DNA from: Crocinitomicaceae bacterium
Lineage (GTDB): Bacteria > Bacteroidota > Bacteroidia > Flavobacteriales_D > Crocinitomicaceae
Assembly: GCA_029238665.1 (NCBI GenBank)
Contig: JAQWFQ010000012.1
Span: 124,001 to 188,000, forward strand
DNA length: 64,000 bases
Direction: 5' to 3'
The notes beneath the pieces are model-generated. The model saw only the letters and a list, made by a program, of their open reading frames with translations, searched no databases and was not told the origin of the DNA. The position numbers were made by a program, and so were the translations under genes. The stretch's first letter is position 1. Each line of letters begins with the position of its first letter. This document shows positions 19,239 to 28,232 of the stretch, piece after piece.

Positions 19239-19468
19239 TGAAGCCGAACCCCAAAAAAACTAACAATTTTTCTAAGTACGCTCGATTTTCAGCCCTTGGA
19301 ATTCAAATGGGTGTAATAATTGGTTTCTTTTCGTGGCTTGGCGTATTTTTAGATGATCGATATCAATCTAAAACCGGTTGGTGGACAATAGGCCTGTCAT
19401 TGTTTGGTGTAACAGCTGCATTGTATCTCGTGATTCGAGTGGTGATAAAATTAAGTAAAGACAAATGA
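19238..19468 (+). CDS. atpZ: AtpZ/AtpI-type ATP synthase accessory protein
   Basis: A 76-residue inner-membrane protein with two helices: IQMGVIIGFFSWLGVFLDD (about 23-41) and GWWTIGLSLFGVTAALYLVI. The short DDRYQSKTGWW loop matches the AtpZ family. AtpZ-type proteins help assemble or supply ions to the Fo c-ring. The start overlaps the bactofilin stop by one base, and the stop overlaps the next gene by 4 nt, so translation is coupled along the set. Position just ahead of atpB supports the call. Confidence 0.85.
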   Translation: MKPNPKKTNNFSKYARFSALGIQMGVIIGFFSWLGVFLDDRYQSKTGWWTIGLSLFGVTAALYLVIRVVIKLSKDK

Positions 19469-19857
19469 CCTTAAGTAAACTGTTTCTAAAACGCTTTGTG
19501 CCATTGGTGGCTATCGTAATCACGCTACATGTCGTATTGGTATTCACGAAGGTGCTGGGAGGAACGTTTCAACCTGCATTAATAATTGACCTACTTCTTT
19601 TTTTGATGTTTGGCGCAGGAGCAATGCTGATCGGACCTGGGTTAGACAAAGATCCAGAGAATTTTGTTAACCGTTTTTTGATTCTTACAACCGTCCAACT
19701 TTTAGCTGCAATGTCAATTTTAGCTGCACTAGCATACGTGAAAATGACAGACATGAAAACGATAGCATTACAATTTATATCACTATTTGTTGTATTGTTA
19801 GTAATACAATCATTTCTGTTAGTTAAAGGCGTCAAAAATCACAATGTAAACGAATAA
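19465..19857 (+). CDS. AtpI-like four-helix membrane protein of the ATP synthase cluster
   Basis: A 130-residue protein with four predicted transmembrane helices (about 13-31, 37-57, 68-90, 97-120) and little polar sequence outside them. No catalytic motif is visible. Its position between atpZ and atpB matches the poorly conserved Fo assembly protein (subunit I) in other Bacteroidota clusters; I base the call mainly on that. Start overlaps atpZ by 4 nt. After its stop, 142 nt contain a small GGG/CCC hairpin (19859-19880) and the atpB promoter. Confidence 0.65.
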   Translation: MTLSKLFLKRFVPLVAIVITLHVVLVFTKVLGGTFQPALIIDLLLFLMFGAGAMLIGPGLDKDPENFVNRFLILTTVQLLAAMSILAALAYVKMTDMKTIALQFISLFVVLLVIQSFLLVKGVKNHNVNE

Positions 19858-19933
19858 ATAAGGGCTGTTTTACCCCCTTAACTTAGAGGAAATGCAATAG
19901 TTTGAAAAATTCTTATGCTTTAATTAAAAAATC

Positions 19934-19964
19934 TATGAAAATTATAAATATTTCTATAACTTTG
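19934..19964 (+). promoter_or_regulatory. promoter of the atpBEFHAG operon
   Basis: TATG (19934-19937, one mismatch from TTTG), 19 nt, then a perfect TAACTTTG (19957-19964), 35 nt before the atpB ATG. This allows the structural ATP synthase genes to be transcribed separately from porW-bactofilin-atpZ. Confidence 0.6.
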
Positions 19965-19999
19965 CGCCAAATTTTAAGCTATTTAATTAACATTGAATA

Positions 20000-21100
20000 A
20001 TGGCACTTAGAAGTATGATTAAGGCATTTTTAGCAGTTATGTTCGTAAGTTCGGCGGTTTTTGCGTCTGAACATGAATCGTCTCATGGACACGAAGAAAA
20101 AGCATTTAACGTAAATGAAATGATTATGCACCACATTAGTGATGCGCATGAATGGCATTTATGGGGTGATTCACACAACGGAACAACAATCTATCTTCCG
20201 ATCATTTTGATCGATGGTGGTTTGAAAATGTTTTCTGCCTCTCATTTATACCATGGTAAGTCTGTAACAGCACTAGATGATGACGGAAAAGAATACCACT
20301 ACAATGTTGGTGAAGGTGTTGCTGAAGGTTATGCTCTTTTTCATGAAACAATTTATAAACTAGAGCACGGTGAGTTACATTTTGAAGGGGGGCATCCTCA
20401 CAACGCGGCACCGTTAGATTTTTCAATTACAAGAAATGTAGCATCATTATTTATCACATTCTTTTTAATGATATTAATTATGTTCTCTGTAGCTAGATTT
20501 TACAAGAAAAATGGTGCTGTTGCCCCAAAAGGAATCGCGAAATTTATTGAGCCATTGATTATATTTGTTAGAGACGATATAGCGAAAGCAAATATTGGCG
20601 AAACGAAGTATAAGAAATACGTTCATTATCTATTGACTATCTTTTTCTTTATATGGGTTTCTAACTTAACAGGATTAATTCCATTGTTAGGGTCTAATTT
20701 AACAGGAAACATTTCAGTTACTTTATTCTTAGCAACAGCTACGTTATTGGTAACGGTATTTTCAGGAAATAAAAATTATTGGAAACACATATTTGCAACT
20801 CCAGGGGTTCCTGTAGCTTTGTTGCCAATTATGATTCCTATTGAGGTAGTTGGGATTTTAACTAAGCCTTTTGCATTGATGGTTCGTTTGTTTGCGAACA
20901 TTACTGCAGGGCATATTATTATCTTGGCTTTAATTTCTATCATCTTTATTAATCAATCTGCAGGTTGGGGGTTCTTATCCGTACCTATGGCATTGTTTAT
21001 TTCGGTGTTAGAGTTGTTGGTGGCTTTCTTACAAGCGTATCTATTTGCAATGCTTTCTGCATTGTTTATCGGTGCTGCAGTGGAAGAAGCACATCATTAA
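20000..21100 (+). CDS. atpB: ATP synthase Fo subunit a
   Basis: A 366-residue subunit a of F-type ATP synthase, which forms the proton half-channels against the c-ring. The C-terminal half contains the conserved helices, including LMVRLFANITAGHIIILALI with the essential arginine, and FLQAYLFAMLSALFIGAAVEE. The N-terminus has a signal-like helix (AFLAVMFVSSAVFASE) and about 100 His-rich periplasmic residues (HESSHGHEEK, MIMHHISDAHEWHLWG). Such N-terminal extensions are usual in Bacteroidota subunit a and make it longer than the roughly 270 residues in E. coli. Confidence 0.97.
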   Translation: MALRSMIKAFLAVMFVSSAVFASEHESSHGHEEKAFNVNEMIMHHISDAHEWHLWGDSHNGTTIYLPIILIDGGLKMFSASHLYHGKSVTALDDDGKEYHYNVGEGVAEGYALFHETIYKLEHGELHFEGGHPHNAAPLDFSITRNVASLFITFFLMILIMFSVARFYKKNGAVAPKGIAKFIEPLIIFVRDDIAKANIGETKYKKYVHYLLTIFFFIWVSNLTGLIPLLGSNLTGNISVTLFLATATLLVTVFSGNKNYWKHIFATPGVPVALLPIMIPIEVVGILTKPFALMVRLFANITAGHIIILALISIIFINQSAGWGFLSVPMALFISVLELLVAFLQAYLFAMLSALFIGAAVEEAHH

Positions 21101-21124
21101 TTAATTAGTAACTTTTAAAAATAA

Positions 21125-21349
<225 letters not shown>

Positions 21350-21356
21350 GAATTAT

Positions 21357-21389
21357 AATCTTGTCGCGACAAATAGTTGCGACAAGATT
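21357..21389 (+). other. intra-operon hairpin between atpE and atpF
   Basis: A perfect 11-bp stem (AATCTTGTCGC, 21357-21367, with GCGACAAGATT, 21379-21389) closes an 11-nt loop. There is no T tract on the plus strand, so it is unlikely to be a full terminator. An mRNA-stabilising or processing element that favours atpE is the more likely reading. Confidence 0.6.
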
Positions 21390-21422
21390 TAAATTAGAAA
21401 TTAACGTAAATAAAAAATAAAA

Positions 21423-21917
21423 ATGGAATTAGTTACTCCGGACTTAGGTCTTTTATTTTGGACAGGGATTGTATTTTGCATTCTTTTGTTTCTTTTAGTA
21501 AAGTTTGCTTGGAAGCCAATCTTAAGTGCTGTTAATGCACGTGAAGAGAAGATTTCTAGCGCTTTAGAATTAGCTGAAAAGACTAAGGAAGAAATGAAAA
21601 CGCTTCAAGCGGCAAATGAAAACTTGTTGAAAGAAGCACGGTCTGAAAGAGATTCAATGATTAAAGACGCAAAAGAAGTTGCTTCTAAAATGGTTGAAGA
21701 CGCTAAAGGAACGGCAAAAGTTGAAGCTAGTAAGTTAGTTGCAGCAGCAAGAGAGTCTATTAATGCTGAGAAAGGTGCTGCAATTGCAGAGCTTAAAACT
21801 CACATGGCAACCTTCTCTATTGAGATTGCTGAGAAAGTTGTTCGTGGAGAACTTTCTTCTGCAGAAAAGCAAAAAGCACTAGCTGATAAGCTTGTAGATG
21901 ATATTAACTTGAATTAA
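21423..21917 (+). CDS. atpF: ATP synthase Fo subunit b
   Basis: A 164-residue peripheral-stalk subunit. One N-terminal helix (LLFWTGIVFCILLFLLVKFAW, about 10-30) anchors it in the membrane and the rest is a long, charged, Ala/Glu/Lys-rich coiled coil (SSALELAEKTKEEMKTLQAA onwards) that ties Fo to F1. Length and layout are typical. It starts 73 nt after atpE, beyond the hairpin, and is followed 11 nt later by atpH. Confidence 0.96.
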   Translation: MELVTPDLGLLFWTGIVFCILLFLLVKFAWKPILSAVNAREEKISSALELAEKTKEEMKTLQAANENLLKEARSERDSMIKDAKEVASKMVEDAKGTAKVEASKLVAAARESINAEKGAAIAELKTHMATFSIEIAEKVVRGELSSAEKQKALADKLVDDINLN

Positions 21918-21928
21918 TAAATTCAAAG

Positions 21929-22462
21929 ATGAAAAGTACGAAAGTAGCAACAAGATATGCGAAGTCTTTATTGGAATTAGCAATTGAACAAGATAAAATT
22001 GATTCAATTCTTGGTGATATGAATTTCTTGCTTACAACGAACAGTGAAACGCGTGATTTCGAGAGTTTGATCGCAAGCCCAATCGTTAACACGGATAAGA
22101 AGATTGAAATTTTCGAAAAAGTGTTTTCACAATTTGAAGATGTTACGATGTCTTTCGTTAAATTAATTACGAAAAACAGACGTGAATCACACCTTCCGGC
22201 AATTGCGCAATCGTTCAGTGATCAGGTAAAGGAATTTAAAGGCATTGTTCCAATGACAATTACTTCAGCTGCTCCTCTTGATAGTTCTACTAGAGAGAAG
22301 ATCGTTGCTAAAGTACAAGCGTCAGTTAAGGGACAGTTAGAAATAGAAGAAAAGATAGATGAATCCTTAATAGGAGGGTTCGTGGTAAGAATGGGAGACA
22401 TGCAAATTGACGCCTCTGTTTCAAACCAGTTTAATAATTTAAAACAACGTTTAGCACGTTAA
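21929..22462 (+). CDS. atpH: ATP synthase F1 subunit delta
   Basis: A 177-residue delta subunit (OSCP homologue) that caps the F1 hexamer and binds subunit b. The N-terminal helical domain begins KVATRYAKSLLELAIEQ, and the C-terminal domain carries the family motif IDESLIGGFVVRMGDMQIDASVSNQ, which ends in the usual LKQRLA. It lies between atpF and atpA with short spacings (11 and 31 nt), as in other F-ATPase operons. Confidence 0.96.
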   Translation: MKSTKVATRYAKSLLELAIEQDKIDSILGDMNFLLTTNSETRDFESLIASPIVNTDKKIEIFEKVFSQFEDVTMSFVKLITKNRRESHLPAIAQSFSDQVKEFKGIVPMTITSAAPLDSSTREKIVAKVQASVKGQLEIEEKIDESLIGGFVVRMGDMQIDASVSNQFNNLKQRLAR

Positions 22463-22493
22463 TTTTGGCTTAGCCAAGTAAACAATACACTAG

Positions 22494-24068
22494 ATGGCAG
22501 ATGTAAAATCAGCAGAAGTTTCTGCAATATTAAAAGAGCAACTTTCAGGTTTCCGTTCAGAAGCTGAATTGCAAGAGGTTGGTACCGTACTAACAATTGG
22601 TGATGGTATTGCTCGTATTTACGGATTGAAAGGAGTTCAATACGGTGAATTGATTGAGTTCGATAGCGGACTACAAGGAATCGCGTTAAACTTAGAAGAA
22701 GACAACGTAGGAGCCGTTCTTTTAGGACGTTCAATTGAAGTAAAAGAAGGAGACACTGTAAAGCGTCTTGGTCGTATTGCTTCTGTTAAGGTAGGTGAAG
22801 AAATGGTAGGGCGTGTTGTTGATACGCTAGGTAACCCAATTGATGGTAAAGGGCCAATCGGTGGTGAGTTATTTGAAATGCCAATCGAACGTAAAGCACC
22901 AGGTGTTGTTTTCCGTGAGCCGGTAACTGAGCCTCTTCAAACAGGAATTAAGGCAGTTGATGCGATGATTCCTATTGGACGTGGACAGCGTGAGTTGATT
23001 ATTGGTGACCGTCAGACAGGTAAAACTACTGTGGCCATTGATACGATCATTAACCAAAAAGAATTTTACGATAGAGGAGAACCTGTTTTCTGTATTTATG
23101 TAGCAATTGGACAAAAAGGTTCAACGGTTGCAGGAATCGTTAAGAAATTAGAAGATGCAGGTGCTATGGCTTATACTGTGATTGTTGCGTCTAATGCAGC
23201 TGATCCAGCTCCAATGCAATTTTATGCTCCAATGACAGGTGCAGCAATTGGTGAGTACTTTAGAGATACAGGTAGACCAGGACTTATCATCTTTGATGAT
23301 TTATCTAAGCAAGCAGTAGCATACCGTGAGGTATCATTGTTATTGCGTCGTCCTCCAGGACGTGAAGCGTACCCAGGAGATGTATTCTACCTTCACTCAA
23401 GATTATTAGAGCGTGCAGCAAAAATCATTAATGATGATTCTATTGCTTCTCAAATGAACGATTTACCTGAATCATTGAAAGGTAAAGTGAAAGGAGGAGG
23501 TTCTTTAACAGCACTTCCTATTATTGAGACACAAGCAGGTGATGTTTCTGCGTATATCCCAACCAACGTAATTTCAATTACTGATGGTCAGATATTCTTA
23601 GAAGGTGATTTATTTAATGCGGGTATTCGTCCAGCAATTAATGTTGGTATTTCTGTTTCTCGTGTAGGTGGATCTGCTCAAATTAAGTCAATGAAAAAAG
23701 TTGCCGGAACATTGAAGCTTGATCAAGCACAATACCGTGAGCTAGAAGCATTTGCTAAGTTTGGATCTGATTTAGATGCTGCAACGAAATCTGTACTTGA
23801 TAAAGGTGCTCGTAACGTTGAGATCTTGAAGCAAAAAGAAGGTGACCCATACCCAGTTGAAAGACAAGTTGCAATTATTTTTGTAGGAACAAAAGGATTA
23901 ATTCAAAATGTTCCAGTAAACAAAGTAAAAGCATTTGAAGCTGAGTACTTGGATTATTTAGATGCAAAACATGCTGATATCATGGCTTCTTTGAAGTCTG
24001 GAAAATATTCAACTGAAGCAACTGACGTTTTAACGAAAGTAGCTAAAGAGTTAGCAGCAAAATATTAA
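22494..24068 (+). CDS. atpA: ATP synthase F1 subunit alpha
   Basis: A 524-residue alpha subunit, the regulatory nucleotide-binding partner of beta in the F1 head. The N-terminal beta-barrel is followed by the Walker A motif GDRQTGKTT near residue 170, the segment [20 protein letters not shown], and [20 protein letters not shown]. The arginine finger region [15 protein letters not shown] is present. Length and motifs are normal. Beta and epsilon (atpD, atpC) are not in this window, which is common in Bacteroidota, where they sit elsewhere. Confidence 0.98.
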   Translation: MADVKSAEVSAILKEQLSGFRSEAELQEVGTVLTIGDGIARIYGLKGVQYGELIEFDSGLQGIALNLEEDNVGAVLLGRSIEVKEGDTVKRLGRIASVKVGEEMVGRVVDTLGNPIDGKGPIGGELFEMPIERKAPGVVFREPVTEPLQTGIKAVDAMIPIGRGQRELIIGDRQTGKTTVAIDTIINQKEFYDRGEPVFCIYVAIGQKGSTVAGIVKKLEDAGAMAYTVIVASNAADPAPMQFYAPMTGAAIGEYFRDTGRPGLIIFDDLSKQAVAYREVSLLLRRPPGREAYPGDVFYLHSRLLERAAKIINDDSIASQMNDLPESLKGKVKGGGSLTALPIIETQAGDVSAYIPTNVISITDGQIFLEGDLFNAGIRPAINVGISVSRVGGSAQIKSMKKVAGTLKLDQAQYRELEAFAKFGSDLDAATKSVLDKGARNVEILKQKEGDPYPVERQVAIIFVGTKGLIQNVPVNKVKAFEAEYLDYLDAKHADIMASLKSGKYSTEATDVLTKVAKELAAKY

Positions 24069-24082
24069 TAGTTAGGAATTAT

Positions 24083-24107
24083 GAGTGATGAACATTGTTC
24101 ATCACTC
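24083..24107. repeat. nested inverted repeat between atpA and atpG
   Basis: GAGTGATGAAC (24083-24093) pairs perfectly with GTTCATCACTC (24097-24107) around a 3-nt loop. Imperfect outer arms (GTTAGGAATTATGA near 24071 and TCATTCATAAC near 24117) extend it, and ACTCATCAT (24111-24119) gives an alternative pairing. It resembles intergenic palindromic repeats rather than a terminator, since no T tract follows. Confidence 0.5.
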
Positions 24108-24137
24108 AAAACTCATCATTCATAACTAAATAAGACG

Positions 24138-25013
24138 ATGGCAAATTTAAAGGAAATAAGAAATAGGATTACTTCTGTAAGTTCAACAATGCAGATCACT
24201 TCAGCAATGAAGATGGTTTCTGCGGCTAAGTTGAAAAGAGCTCAGGACGCTATTACTCAAATGAAACCTTATGCTGAAAAGCTTCAGGAGATTTTAGGTA
24301 ATTTAAGCGCTACGCTTGATCTTTCAGAAAATGCTTATTCTGAGGTTCGCGAAACTAAGAATGTGCTAATTATTGGAATTACTTCAAACAGAGGTTTGTG
24401 TGGTGGTTTTAATAATAACATCTTCAAGAAAGTTAGTAATTTGGTGAATGAAGAATATAAGGATGCTAATCCTAAAGTTCTTTGTTTAGGAAAGAAGATA
24501 AAAGACCTTTATAAAAAAACAGACAATTACTACATTAACGATGAAGTGGCTGCTGTTGAGGATATTTTTGCTGACTTAAGTTTTGAGAATAGTGCCGTTA
24601 TTGCTGAAAGCGCAATGAACGCGTTTGTTGCGAAAGAATTTGACAAAGTAGTTGTCGTTTACAATAGCTTTATCAATGCTGCAAGTCAGGAAGTGAAAGC
24701 TGAACAGCTTCTACCTATTATTCCTACGGTGAATGAAAATGAACAAGGGGCCGGAGATTATATTTTCGAACCTGGTAAATCAGAAATCGTTGAAGACCTT
24801 ATTCCTAAATCGTTGAAGGTTCAATTGTTTAAGGGCTTATTAGACTCAAATGCATCTGAGCATGGTGCACGTATGACAGCAATGCATAAAGCAACAGATA
24901 ACGCAGATGACTTAAAAAGAAACTTGACGTTATCTTACAACAAAGCCCGTCAGGCAGCTATTACAAATGAAATTTTAGAAATTGTTGGTGGTGCAGAAGC
25001 ACTAAACGGTTAA
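24138..25013 (+). CDS. atpG: ATP synthase F1 subunit gamma
   Basis: A 291-residue central-stalk subunit that couples c-ring rotation to catalysis. The N-terminal coiled-coil helix starts KEIRNRITSVSSTMQITSAMKMVSAAKL, and the C-terminal one includes EHGARMTAMHKATDNADDL and YNKARQAAITNEILEIVGGA, both diagnostic. The middle Rossmann-like part has TSNRGLCGGFN. It is the last gene of the operon and a strong terminator follows 20 nt later. Confidence 0.97.
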   Translation: MANLKEIRNRITSVSSTMQITSAMKMVSAAKLKRAQDAITQMKPYAEKLQEILGNLSATLDLSENAYSEVRETKNVLIIGITSNRGLCGGFNNNIFKKVSNLVNEEYKDANPKVLCLGKKIKDLYKKTDNYYINDEVAAVEDIFADLSFENSAVIAESAMNAFVAKEFDKVVVVYNSFINAASQEVKAEQLLPIIPTVNENEQGAGDYIFEPGKSEIVEDLIPKSLKVQLFKGLLDSNASEHGARMTAMHKATDNADDLKRNLTLSYNKARQAAITNEILEIVGGAEALNG

Positions 25014-25032
25014 ATAGAATTATATAATTTAT

Positions 25033-25063
25033 AAAAAAGCCTTCCAATTTGGGAGGCTTTTTT
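25033..25063 (+). terminator. intrinsic terminator of the atp operon
   Basis: AAAAAAGCCTTCC (25033-25045) pairs with GGGAGGCTTTTTT (25051-25063) over 13 bp with one G-T wobble, a 5-nt loop and a six-T tail. Only 26 nt separate it from the next start codon. Confidence 0.92.
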
Positions 25064-25076
25064 ACGTTAAGACTAT

Positions 25077-25084
25077 TAACTTTA
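25077..25084 (+). promoter_or_regulatory. -7-like box 5 nt before a start codon
   Basis: TAACTTTA matches TAnnTTTG except for the last base and ends 5 nt before the ATG at 25090. Because the atp terminator ends at 25063, the promoter of the next gene must lie in this short gap or overlap the terminator. Confidence 0.4.
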
Positions 25085-25089
25085 AGATT

Positions 25090-25818
25090 ATGAAATATTT
25101 GTTGAGTATCATTTTCCTAGCCAGTTTAACTAGTTTTGCACAAGAACGAGCAAAAATCAAAGACAATAGAGCGTATCGTGAGCTTCAAACCTCAGTGGCT
25201 GAAAAAAGTATTGTTGAGCTTAAGGAGGGTGTATTGTTGGTAAGGCTAAACATGCGTAAAAGAGAAATAGCTTATTATGAAAGTTTTGGAAACGCAAAAG
25301 GAGCAGAGAAGACTCGGAAAAAGCAAGAAAAACAAAACAATCAAATTGTAAAAGGATTTTCAGAACAATTTGACTTCTGTAAGGTGTATTATTTTGCTAT
25401 GGAAGATTCTAGAATGTTACTCGAGGGACAACAAGACTCGGTTAAGTTCTATGACTCGAGTATGAAGGAGGTAAATACAGTTCAGTTGAATTCTAAAAGC
25501 TATTTCATTAGCGAATTTGGTGTTGTAGAATCTGACACGGTTTTTTATTACAAAGGAACAACTCCAGACCCAGGAAGTGTTAACAACCCTGAGGGAGTCA
25601 GTTATTATGGCGATCAAAAAAACAACTTGCCTGCACTGGTAATACGGAACAATAAGTTTTATCAATTAAAAGAGCCCTTTCCTTATTATTCAGCATATAA
25701 CCCTGGAGGAAATGTCAATAAGCGTTACGCAAATACGATCGGTAAATTAAACGCAAAATTGAATGCTTATTACCTAAAGGTAAAACAGCAAGAAGGTGTT
25801 AATACAGGGTCTAACTAA
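25090..25818 (+). CDS. secreted protein of unknown function
   Basis: A 242-residue protein with a Sec signal peptide (MKYLLSIIFLASLTSFAQ) and no membrane helix or recognised domain after it. The mature part is charged, with a Lys/Gln-rich helix (KTRKKQEKQNNQIVKGFSEQ) around 75-95 and beta-rich segments later (YFISEFGVVESDTVFYYKG). It looks like an envelope protein of the kind conserved among marine Flavobacteriales, but I cannot assign a function. Its 3' end overlaps the convergent glycosyltransferase gene by 4 nt. A very short leader is likely. Confidence 0.75.
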   Translation: MKYLLSIIFLASLTSFAQERAKIKDNRAYRELQTSVAEKSIVELKEGVLLVRLNMRKREIAYYESFGNAKGAEKTRKKQEKQNNQIVKGFSEQFDFCKVYYFAMEDSRMLLEGQQDSVKFYDSSMKEVNTVQLNSKSYFISEFGVVESDTVFYYKGTTPDPGSVNNPEGVSYYGDQKNNLPALVIRNNKFYQLKEPFPYYSAYNPGGNVNKRYANTIGKLNAKLNAYYLKVKQQEGVNTGSN

Positions 25819-26999
25819 GAGAAAAACCAGTAATCTTTTCCTTTAGTTTTGTGTAGAGATAACAGGAAAGACTCAACGTCTTTTTTATCTGTAGGAGAAG
25901 CTACTGAAATGATTATTTGTGGGTTATTTAATAGTTTGATTGCCGAATAATGCTGAAGAATTACCCCGTAAATGTCTTTGCCAATTTTTCGATCATTGTC
26001 ACATACCCAATGAATTTCAGCGTGTGTGTTTAGAAATAATCGAGATAAATCTTTTCCATTTTTCCCTGCTCCCCAAATAACCAATGGCCTGGAAGTATCG
26101 CGTTCAATCCGGTTGAAGTAGTTTGCCTTGAGTTCGAAAAAACGATTGTCTTTATAACAGTCCCAGTTCCTAGAGATACGGTCTGCCCGATCTCTCCAAA
26201 AATGTAAGACAGTGTCTAGGCCTATAATTTTCAGCTTTTGTTCATAAAAGCGAAAGCATAAATCATAATCTTCTGGAAAAACAGAAGGGTTAAACCCACC
26301 AACCAAATCAAAATCGGTTCTATAAACCAACCAACAGTTTGACGGAATTACGCATTCCCGATAAATTTCAACGGCATGTGAGTTTAAGCGAGCTACTTGA
26401 CAGAGCCATTCGTCATACCGCTTAAACCCATTTCCTATGACACTTTCATCTGAAAAATAAGAAGTTCCACCGGTAATAACAGTTCCCTTTCCGTTAGTAA
26501 TAAGGGCTTTTAACATGAGGGTAAGCTTGTATGCGGGCATTTTGTCATCAGAATCCATGCGGTGTATACAATCACCTTTACTTTGGCTGTACCCTACGCG
26601 GAGTGCCTCAAGTAAGTTGGCTTCATCAAGGTGGATCACTTTAATTCTCACATCTAAACGCTCATAATTTTTTAGCACAGATAATGATGAGTCTACAGAA
26701 CCATTGTTTACAGCAATCAACTCCCAGTTTCCATACGATTGTCCAAGAATAGAATCGATACAATCATGTAGGTACTTCTCCGTATTGTGAACGGGCATTA
26801 CAATGGATATGAGAGGAGTTGAGTGGTGCATAAAATTACAACGTGGCTGGAAAGGTATCAATTGTTTTGAAAACAGTCGGGGAATATCTTCATCATTCTC
26901 AAGAAACATTCCTTCAAGGGCTTTTACTGTATTCACAAAGTACCTTTCAAAACTCTTTGAAAGGATAGCTCTTAGTCGTTTTGAATTTGCTATTTTCAC
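25815..26999 (-). CDS. family 2 glycosyltransferase
   Basis: A GT-A fold glycosyltransferase of up to 394 residues. The nucleotide-sugar motif is LISIVMPVHNTEKYL, followed by AVNNGSVDSSL, the DxD-type metal site HRMDSDDKM, and FPEDYDLCFRFYE. The C-terminal part (SRPLVIWGAGKNGKDLSRLF to WVCDNDRKIG) looks like a small Rossmann-type nucleotide-binding region, an appendix seen in some GT2 enzymes. The longest frame begins with GTG at 26999, only 3 bp from the divergent ftsX start. An ATG at 26907-26909 (GMFLENDED) is a reasonable alternative that would leave room for the ftsX promoter. The acceptor substrate is unknown. Confidence 0.85.
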   Translation of the reverse strand: MKIANSKRLRAILSKSFERYFVNTVKALEGMFLENDEDIPRLFSKQLIPFQPRCNFMHHSTPLISIVMPVHNTEKYLHDCIDSILGQSYGNWELIAVNNGSVDSSLSVLKNYERLDVRIKVIHLDEANLLEALRVGYSQSKGDCIHRMDSDDKMPAYKLTLMLKALITNGKGTVITGGTSYFSDESVIGNGFKRYDEWLCQVARLNSHAVEIYRECVIPSNCWLVYRTDFDLVGGFNPSVFPEDYDLCFRFYEQKLKIIGLDTVLHFWRDRADRISRNWDCYKDNRFFELKANYFNRIERDTSRPLVIWGAGKNGKDLSRLFLNTHAEIHWVCDNDRKIGKDIYGVILQHYSAIKLLNNPQIIISVASPTDKKDVESFLLSLHKTKGKDYWFFS

Positions 27000-27002
27000 A
27001 CT

Positions 27003-27893
27003 ATGGCAACGAATGTAGACAGGTTAAATAAACGCGGAGTAAAGTCCAGTTATGTATCAACAATCATTGGGATTTCTTTGGTTTTATTCATGATAGGGAT
27101 TGTACTGGGTGGTGTTTTTGGTTTGGATAATATTCAGCGTCAAGCAAAGGAAAATTTACAAGGAGATTTGTTTTTTAAGCCAGAAATGAATCCGGCAGAC
27201 ATTAAACAAGTAGAGCAAGAATTAAAAACATGGAAACAATTTAACGAGGTGTTTTATGTTTCTCCTGAACGTGCAATTGAAGAGTTTACGGGGCAGGATC
27301 AAAATGCAGACAATATTCTTGAAATTTTTGAAGGCTACAACCCATTGCCTCCAACAATTGGATTTAAACCCAAGGTTGAGCATGCAACATTAAAAGGAAT
27401 GCAAGGCATAAAGCAAGACCTGTTAGCAGCTTATGGTGATCGATTAGACGAAGTGAGTTACGACGAATCAAGTGTTAAGTCGGTAAACCTCGGATTTAAA
27501 CAATTTGTTTATTTATTTGGCGCAGTAGCACTGCTTTTAATTATTGTTGCTGTAGCAATGATTAACAATACAATTCGCTTGGCCTTGTATTCAAAACGAT
27601 TCTCAATTAAAACAATGCAACTTGTTGGAGCTACTTCAACATACATACGAAGGCCATTCTTATTACAAGCTATTGGAATCGGTATTGTAAGTGGTATAAT
27701 TGCGATGGCATTACTTTTCGGTCTTTTTTATGCCTTAAACAATTTAGTTGATTCAATTGAAATTTCATACTCCATAGAGACGTTCTTAATACTGCTCGGT
27801 TCTTTGGTTTTTATTGGTGTGGTAATCACGTATATTTCAACATGGTTCGCTCTTAACAAATATTTGAGAATGAAATTGGATGATTTGTATTAA
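27003..27893 (+). CDS. ftsX: cell division protein FtsX (ABC transporter permease-like)
   Basis: A 296-residue permease-like protein with four membrane helices: one near residues 20-42 and three after residue 165 (VYLFGAVALLLIIVAVAMIN; IGIGIVSGIIAMALLFGLFY; FLILLGSLVFIGVVITYIS). The periplasmic domain between them, and the NNTIRLALYSKRFSIKTMQLVGAT loop, are typical. FtsX with FtsE controls peptidoglycan hydrolases at the septum; ftsE is not adjacent here. A DUF3098 gene and uppP follow, the usual order in Bacteroidota. Confidence 0.92.
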   Translation: MATNVDRLNKRGVKSSYVSTIIGISLVLFMIGIVLGGVFGLDNIQRQAKENLQGDLFFKPEMNPADIKQVEQELKTWKQFNEVFYVSPERAIEEFTGQDQNADNILEIFEGYNPLPPTIGFKPKVEHATLKGMQGIKQDLLAAYGDRLDEVSYDESSVKSVNLGFKQFVYLFGAVALLLIIVAVAMINNTIRLALYSKRFSIKTMQLVGATSTYIRRPFLLQAIGIGIVSGIIAMALLFGLFYALNNLVDSIEISYSIETFLILLGSLVFIGVVITYISTWFALNKYLRMKLDDLY

Positions 27894-27898
27894 ATTTG
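27891..27898 (+). promoter_or_regulatory. -7 box 4 nt before the DUF3098 start
   Basis: TAAATTTG, a perfect TAnnTTTG, includes the last base of the ftsX stop region and lies 4 nt before the ATG at 27903. It could drive a leaderless transcript of the DUF3098-uppP-truB genes. Confidence 0.4.
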
Positions 27899-27902
27899 GC
27901 GC

Positions 27903-28220
27903 ATGAGTGTAAATAATTCAAAATCGAGTAAGATGAGTTCAATTGAAGATGTATCCAGTAAAGAATCAGTTTCATTAAAGGAGTTTAATAAAACGGCTCC
28001 ATTTTCATTTAGTGCAAAAAACTACAAGATATTGCTCATTGGACTTGGGGTTAATATTCTTGGGTTTCTGTTAATGATTGGAGGTGCTACTGATGACCCT
28101 ACAAAGTTTGACGCGAGTGAATTGTTTAGCAATACGCGTATAACGATTGCACCGATGCTTATTGTATTGGGCTACATTGTTATCGCAGTTGCAATTATGA
28201 AAAAGCCAAAGGCCAAATAA
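27903..28220 (+). CDS. DUF3098 membrane protein
   Basis: A 105-residue protein with a Ser/Lys-rich cytoplasmic N-terminus of about 35 residues and two membrane helices (ILLIGLGVNILGFLLMIGG and ITIAPMLIVLGYIVIAVAIM). The segment FSAKNYKILLIGLGVNILGFLLMIGG-TDDP is characteristic of DUF3098. The function is unknown. The gene is regularly found between ftsX and uppP in Bacteroidota, which points to the cell-envelope pathway. It lies 9 nt after ftsX and 12 nt before uppP. Confidence 0.85.
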   Translation: MSVNNSKSSKMSSIEDVSSKESVSLKEFNKTAPFSFSAKNYKILLIGLGVNILGFLLMIGGATDDPTKFDASELFSNTRITIAPMLIVLGYIVIAVAIMKKPKAK

Positions 28221-28232
28221 AATTAAAATTCA

